Source of the DNA: Desulfovibrionaceae bacterium
Lineage (GTDB): Bacteria; Desulfobacterota; Desulfovibrionia; Desulfovibrionales; Desulfovibrionaceae
Assembly: GCA_029011315.1 (NCBI GenBank)
Contig: JAQXLA010000005.1
Coordinates: 123,345-187,344 of the forward strand
Length of the DNA stretch: 64,000 nucleotides
Reading direction: 5' to 3'
Position 1 is the first letter of the stretch, and each line of letters begins with the position of its first letter. This document shows positions 60,808 through 64,000 of the stretch, in pieces. Under the pieces are notes generated by a model. It made no database searches. It saw only the letters and a list, made by a program, of their open reading frames with translations, and was not told the DNA's origin. A program made the position numbers and the translations under genes.

Positions 60808-61629
60808 ATGCCGAACAAAAAGAATACGATTTCTTATTGGAGGCTTTGGGCCATATTTTTTTCTGTCTTGCTGTTTTTTCCCGCTTTTTCGGTTCAGGCA
60901 GCGAGAAATGTGACGACAGATAATGCGGATTTTGTGATCCGTGAAATTCTTCGGGAACATCCGGATATTGTTTTGCAGGTTCTTCGGGAACATAGCGAGG
61001 AAGTGCTGGATATTGCTCAGCAAGGTTCCCTGAAGCGTCGTCACAATGCTCTGTCAGCTCAATGGAAAAGGGAGCAGAAACAGCCCATTCCGCAATTTGC
61101 ATTACATGGCAGACCGATATTCGGTTCGGAATCAGCTCCGGTTACGATCGTTGGCTTTTCAGATTTTACCTGTTCTTACTGCAAGCAGGCTCATGATCTG
61201 ATCATGGAGCTCCTGCAAACGTACAGCGGACAGATCCGGTATGTTATGAAGCTTTTTCCTCTAAATTCTGAAGGTTCCGGAGGACTGGCTGCGGAATATT
61301 ATACGGCGGCGTCTCTTCAGGATCCTGACAAGGCCAAAGCATTGTACATGATGCTTTTCGCACAGCAAAATGACGTGTTGCGGGAGGGAAAAAAGGCTTT
61401 GGATCGCATATCCAGGGAAATTGGGCTGGATATGCGCCGGCTTTCTGTTGATATGCGCAGTCGGACAGTTCGTGAAATGCTGGATGCTGATTTGGCAGAT
61501 GCGGCCCTCGCCAACGTCGAAGGAACACCGCATATGATGATTAATGCGCTGACAGTGAAAGGCGCTCTTTCAAAAGAATTGGTTGAAGAGGCCATTTCCA
61601 TGGCTTTGGAAGCGACACGGAAGAAATAA
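60808..61629 (+). CDS. exported DsbA-family thiol:disulfide oxidoreductase
   Basis: Signal peptide; PVTIVGFSDFTCSYCKQAHDL; cis-Pro region VEGTPHMMINAL. Confidence 0.9.
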   Translation: MPNKKNTISYWRLWAIFFSVLLFFPAFSVQAARNVTTDNADFVIREILREHPDIVLQVLREHSEEVLDIAQQGSLKRRHNALSAQWKREQKQPIPQFALHGRPIFGSESAPVTIVGFSDFTCSYCKQAHDLIMELLQTYSGQIRYVMKLFPLNSEGSGGLAAEYYTAASLQDPDKAKALYMMLFAQQNDVLREGKKALDRISREIGLDMRRLSVDMRSRTVREMLDADLADAALANVEGTPHMMINALTVKGALSKELVEEAISMALEATRKK

Positions 61630-61632
61630 TAT

Positions 61633-62619
61633 ATGTTTGTTATCAGTCATCCAAAAATAGAGGATCTCCGTTTTCCTGCTGATATTTCCAAGGGAACAAC
61701 TGTCACGATAGGTAATTTTGACGGTGTGCATCTCGGACATCGTCAGCTTCTTTCCCGCACAATTGAACGGGCCCGGGAAACGGATACCGTTTCTGTGGCG
61801 TTAACTTTTGATCCTCATCCTTTGGAAATTCTTACGCCTTATGCTCCGCCGCGCCTGACGACTACGGAAACAAAATTGGCTTTACTGGATCAGATGGGCA
61901 TTGATACGGCCTTGGTGCTGCGTTTCACCAAAGAAATGGCTTCGATGAATCCTGAGGATTTCGTTCGGCGTTTTCTTGTAGATACGCTTCGCATTAAAAA
62001 TTTGATTTTGGGATATGATTTTTCTTTGGGAAGAGGGCGTTCCGGAACACCGGAAGTGCTCGCCTCTCTGGGAGAAAAATACGGTTTCGGAGTCGAGCGC
62101 TTTTCTGCGTTTAGCGTCGATGATGAAATCGTCAGTTCAACGCGCATCAGGGAGCTGTTGCGTCGGGGTCAGGTTTTTGAAGCGTCCGTTTTGCTTGGTC
62201 GTCCGCATTGCGTGCGAGGTAAAGTTGTTCACGGTCAAAACAGAGGCGGACGTCTTCTGGGATTCCCAACAGCCAATCTGGCTCCAATGTCGGAAATGCT
62301 GCCGAAGCCCGGAGTGTATGCAACGTTGGCGACTCCTTTTGATGGAAAAATTTCTTCAACGCCTTTTGTCCTGAAAAACGGAAATCGGCCTGAGGGAACT
62401 TGCAAGGCGGTTACGAATGTAGGATACAATCCGACTTTCGGAAACAGTATCCTGACAATTGAGACGTTCCTGATAGATTTTGATGGAGATTTGTACGATC
62501 GCCAGCTGGAAGTTTCCTTTGTAGATCGGCTGCGGGGTGAAATTACCTTTGTCGGCCCGGATGCTCTGGTGCAGCAGATTCGAAAGGATGTTGCACAGGC
62601 GCAACAGATTCTCAGCTGA
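61633..62619 (+). CDS. ribF: bifunctional riboflavin kinase/FAD synthetase
   Basis: VTIGNFDGVHLGHRQLL; GRLLGFPTANLAP; GVYATL. Confidence 0.95.
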   Translation: MFVISHPKIEDLRFPADISKGTTVTIGNFDGVHLGHRQLLSRTIERARETDTVSVALTFDPHPLEILTPYAPPRLTTTETKLALLDQMGIDTALVLRFTKEMASMNPEDFVRRFLVDTLRIKNLILGYDFSLGRGRSGTPEVLASLGEKYGFGVERFSAFSVDDEIVSSTRIRELLRRGQVFEASVLLGRPHCVRGKVVHGQNRGGRLLGFPTANLAPMSEMLPKPGVYATLATPFDGKISSTPFVLKNGNRPEGTCKAVTNVGYNPTFGNSILTIETFLIDFDGDLYDRQLEVSFVDRLRGEITFVGPDALVQQIRKDVAQAQQILS

Positions 62620-62620
62620 A

Positions 62621-63097
62621 TCAGGCATGGTGATACGGCAGACCTCGTATAATGGATTCCGCTCGGTATATTTGCTCAAGAAGGAGAACCCGGGCTAATT
62701 CATGAGGCAGCGTCATCGGACCAAGTGCCAGAACGTGTGCTGCAGCCTTGAGAACATCCGGCGCAAGCCCAAAAGCTCCGCCGATAATAAAACAGGGTCT
62801 GCGGGAGGCATTTTCGGAAAGGCGCTGTAGAAATGATGCGAAAGTCTCTGTTGTCATGCTTTTGCCGTGTTCATCGAGACAAATAGGAATATCTTCAGGA
62901 TTCAGTGCGGCCAAAATTTCCTTGCCTTCTATTGCATTGCGGGCAAGAATAGGCAAAGAGGCATTGCCGTCCCGGACATCAGTTTCTATAAACTGGCGCC
63001 AGCGGGAAATGCGCGTGACATAATGTTCGGCCGCGCCGATCCAGTGAGGTGTCCGCAGGCGACCTACGGCAATTAGTCGTAACGGTTTGAGAGGCAT
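62621..63097 (-). CDS. rlmH: 23S rRNA (pseudouridine1915-N3)-methyltransferase RlmH
   Basis: CLDEHGKSMTTETFASFLQ; FIIGGAFGLAPDV; LPHELARVLLLEQIYRAESIIRGLPYHHA. Confidence 0.95.
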   Translation of the reverse strand: MPLKPLRLIAVGRLRTPHWIGAAEHYVTRISRWRQFIETDVRDGNASLPILARNAIEGKEILAALNPEDIPICLDEHGKSMTTETFASFLQRLSENASRRPCFIIGGAFGLAPDVLKAAAHVLALGPMTLPHELARVLLLEQIYRAESIIRGLPYHHA

Positions 63098-63151
63098 ACA
63101 GGATTCCTTAATTTAATTCTTGGAACAGCGGAATACCGCAGGCATCCGGAG

Positions 63152-63805
63152 ATGAACATGATCTCGTCAAAGAAACATCTGCTTTCTTTTGTAACGCCGG
63201 AACGGGCTGCAGAAATGATGTCCGACGGATTCCCCGTGATTTTTCCGACGGAAACCTTTTTTGGTTTAGGAAGCCGTGCGCTTGATGTCAATGCGACAGC
63301 CGCAGTTTTTCGTGCAAAGCACCGTTCTACGGTCAAACCGTTGCCGTTGATTCTTGGCAATTGGGAACATCTGGATCTCGTTGCGAAAATTTCTTCGGAA
63401 ATTATGCCGTTTCTGGAAAAATTTTGGCCCGGGCCGCTTTCTGTGATTTTTCCAGCTCGACTGCGTGTTCCCGATATTCTCACGGGAGGCACAGGGAGAG
63501 TTGCCGTTCGTCTATCTTCGCATCCAGTAGCGCGGCAACTGGCTTCACTTATCGGAGAACCCATCACGGCGAGCAGTGCCAATATCAGCGGCCGTCCTGC
63601 TGTGACTCGTGCAGAAGATCTTGATTCTGAGTTGTGCGCAGCGGTGCGGGGCATTGTTGATGTCCCGCCCAGTCCGTCCGGAGGTGCACCTTCAACGCTG
63701 ATCGAATATGAAGGTGATATGCGTTTTACGTTGCTTCGGAAAGGTGCTGTTGCTGTTGCAGATCTGGAACAGGCCGGATGTGAAATTCTTTTCCCTGCAT
63801 CGTGA
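63152..63805 (+). CDS. L-threonylcarbamoyladenylate synthase (Sua5/YrdC family)
   Basis: FPVIFPTETFFGLGSRALDVNATAAVFRAKHRSTVKPLPLILG; SSANISGRPAVT. Confidence 0.92.
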   Translation: MNMISSKKHLLSFVTPERAAEMMSDGFPVIFPTETFFGLGSRALDVNATAAVFRAKHRSTVKPLPLILGNWEHLDLVAKISSEIMPFLEKFWPGPLSVIFPARLRVPDILTGGTGRVAVRLSSHPVARQLASLIGEPITASSANISGRPAVTRAEDLDSELCAAVRGIVDVPPSPSGGAPSTLIEYEGDMRFTLLRKGAVAVADLEQAGCEILFPAS

Positions 63806-63879
63806 TAGAAATGGTGATGCTTCTGGATTCAGGAAAAAGAGTTGGGATCGCAGGGTGTGAAAAAAATTGAAAAAAGTAG

Positions 63880-63908
63880 TTGACAGGCTGCTGGAAATCG
63901 TTCATAAG
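63880..63908 (+). promoter_or_regulatory. candidate upstream copy of a tandem promoter (P1)
   Basis: TTGACA, 17-bp spacer, CATAAG, preceded by an A-rich UP-like stretch. Confidence 0.6.
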
Positions 63909-63973
63909 AGCCGAACGCCGAGAGCGAAAGGCCGTGAGGCTGGGAGCTGAAGCGAAAAAAGTTGAAAAACTTG

Positions 63974-64000
63974 TTGACAGGGTGGAGCGAAAGAGATATT
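63974..64000 (+). promoter_or_regulatory. candidate downstream copy of a tandem promoter (P2), -10 truncated by window end
   Basis: TTGACA, 17-bp spacer, TATT...; upstream context repeats P1 (GTTGAAAAAC..TGTTGACAGG). Confidence 0.55.

Overview
This 64 kb window looks like a bacterial chromosome, mostly core genome. Gene content and order (tatBC-his, zapA-6S-rny, the S10/spc/alpha ribosomal block, tamAB) suggest a Desulfovibrionaceae-like deltaproteobacterium; that assignment is inference. Contents in order: fhs (partial), nth, tRNA-Arg, tatBC, hisB-lipoprotein-hisA, thiF-nhaC, tRNA-Leu, ilvE, dnaX-ybaB-recR, a Bax1-I family gene, an endonuclease I plus Ada-like Zn-finger pair, pdxST with a divergent MocR/PdxR regulator, tRNA-Ala, pckA, a ThiS/MoaD-like gene, a two-RCK K+ channel, gdhA, rny, a 6S RNA, zapA, glmU, def-fmt-murJ-sulfatase, dus, a sulfur-related cluster (YeiH-type exporter, small membrane protein, AsrC-like siroheme Fe-S protein, periplasmic rhodanese), infA, tamA-tamB, a CNNM/CorC protein, the complete ribosomal block rpsJ to rplQ, a DsbA-like gene, ribF, rlmH, sua5, and tandem strong promoters at the right edge. 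No CRISPR arrays, prophage or transposases were seen. The most novel candidate is an unannotated 34-codon ORF with a perfect Shine-Dalgarno and a Cys/Met-rich C-terminus (MLRCMRMSCCFE). It lies just upstream of the YeiH exporter, followed by a hairpin that places the exporter's Shine-Dalgarno in its loop. This could be a sulfur-amino-acid-sensing leader peptide controlling a sulfite-handling module. Other regulatory candidates are an attenuator-like long S10 leader, an operator-like inverted repeat over the alpha-operon promoter, and a palindrome between pdxS and its MocR regulator.
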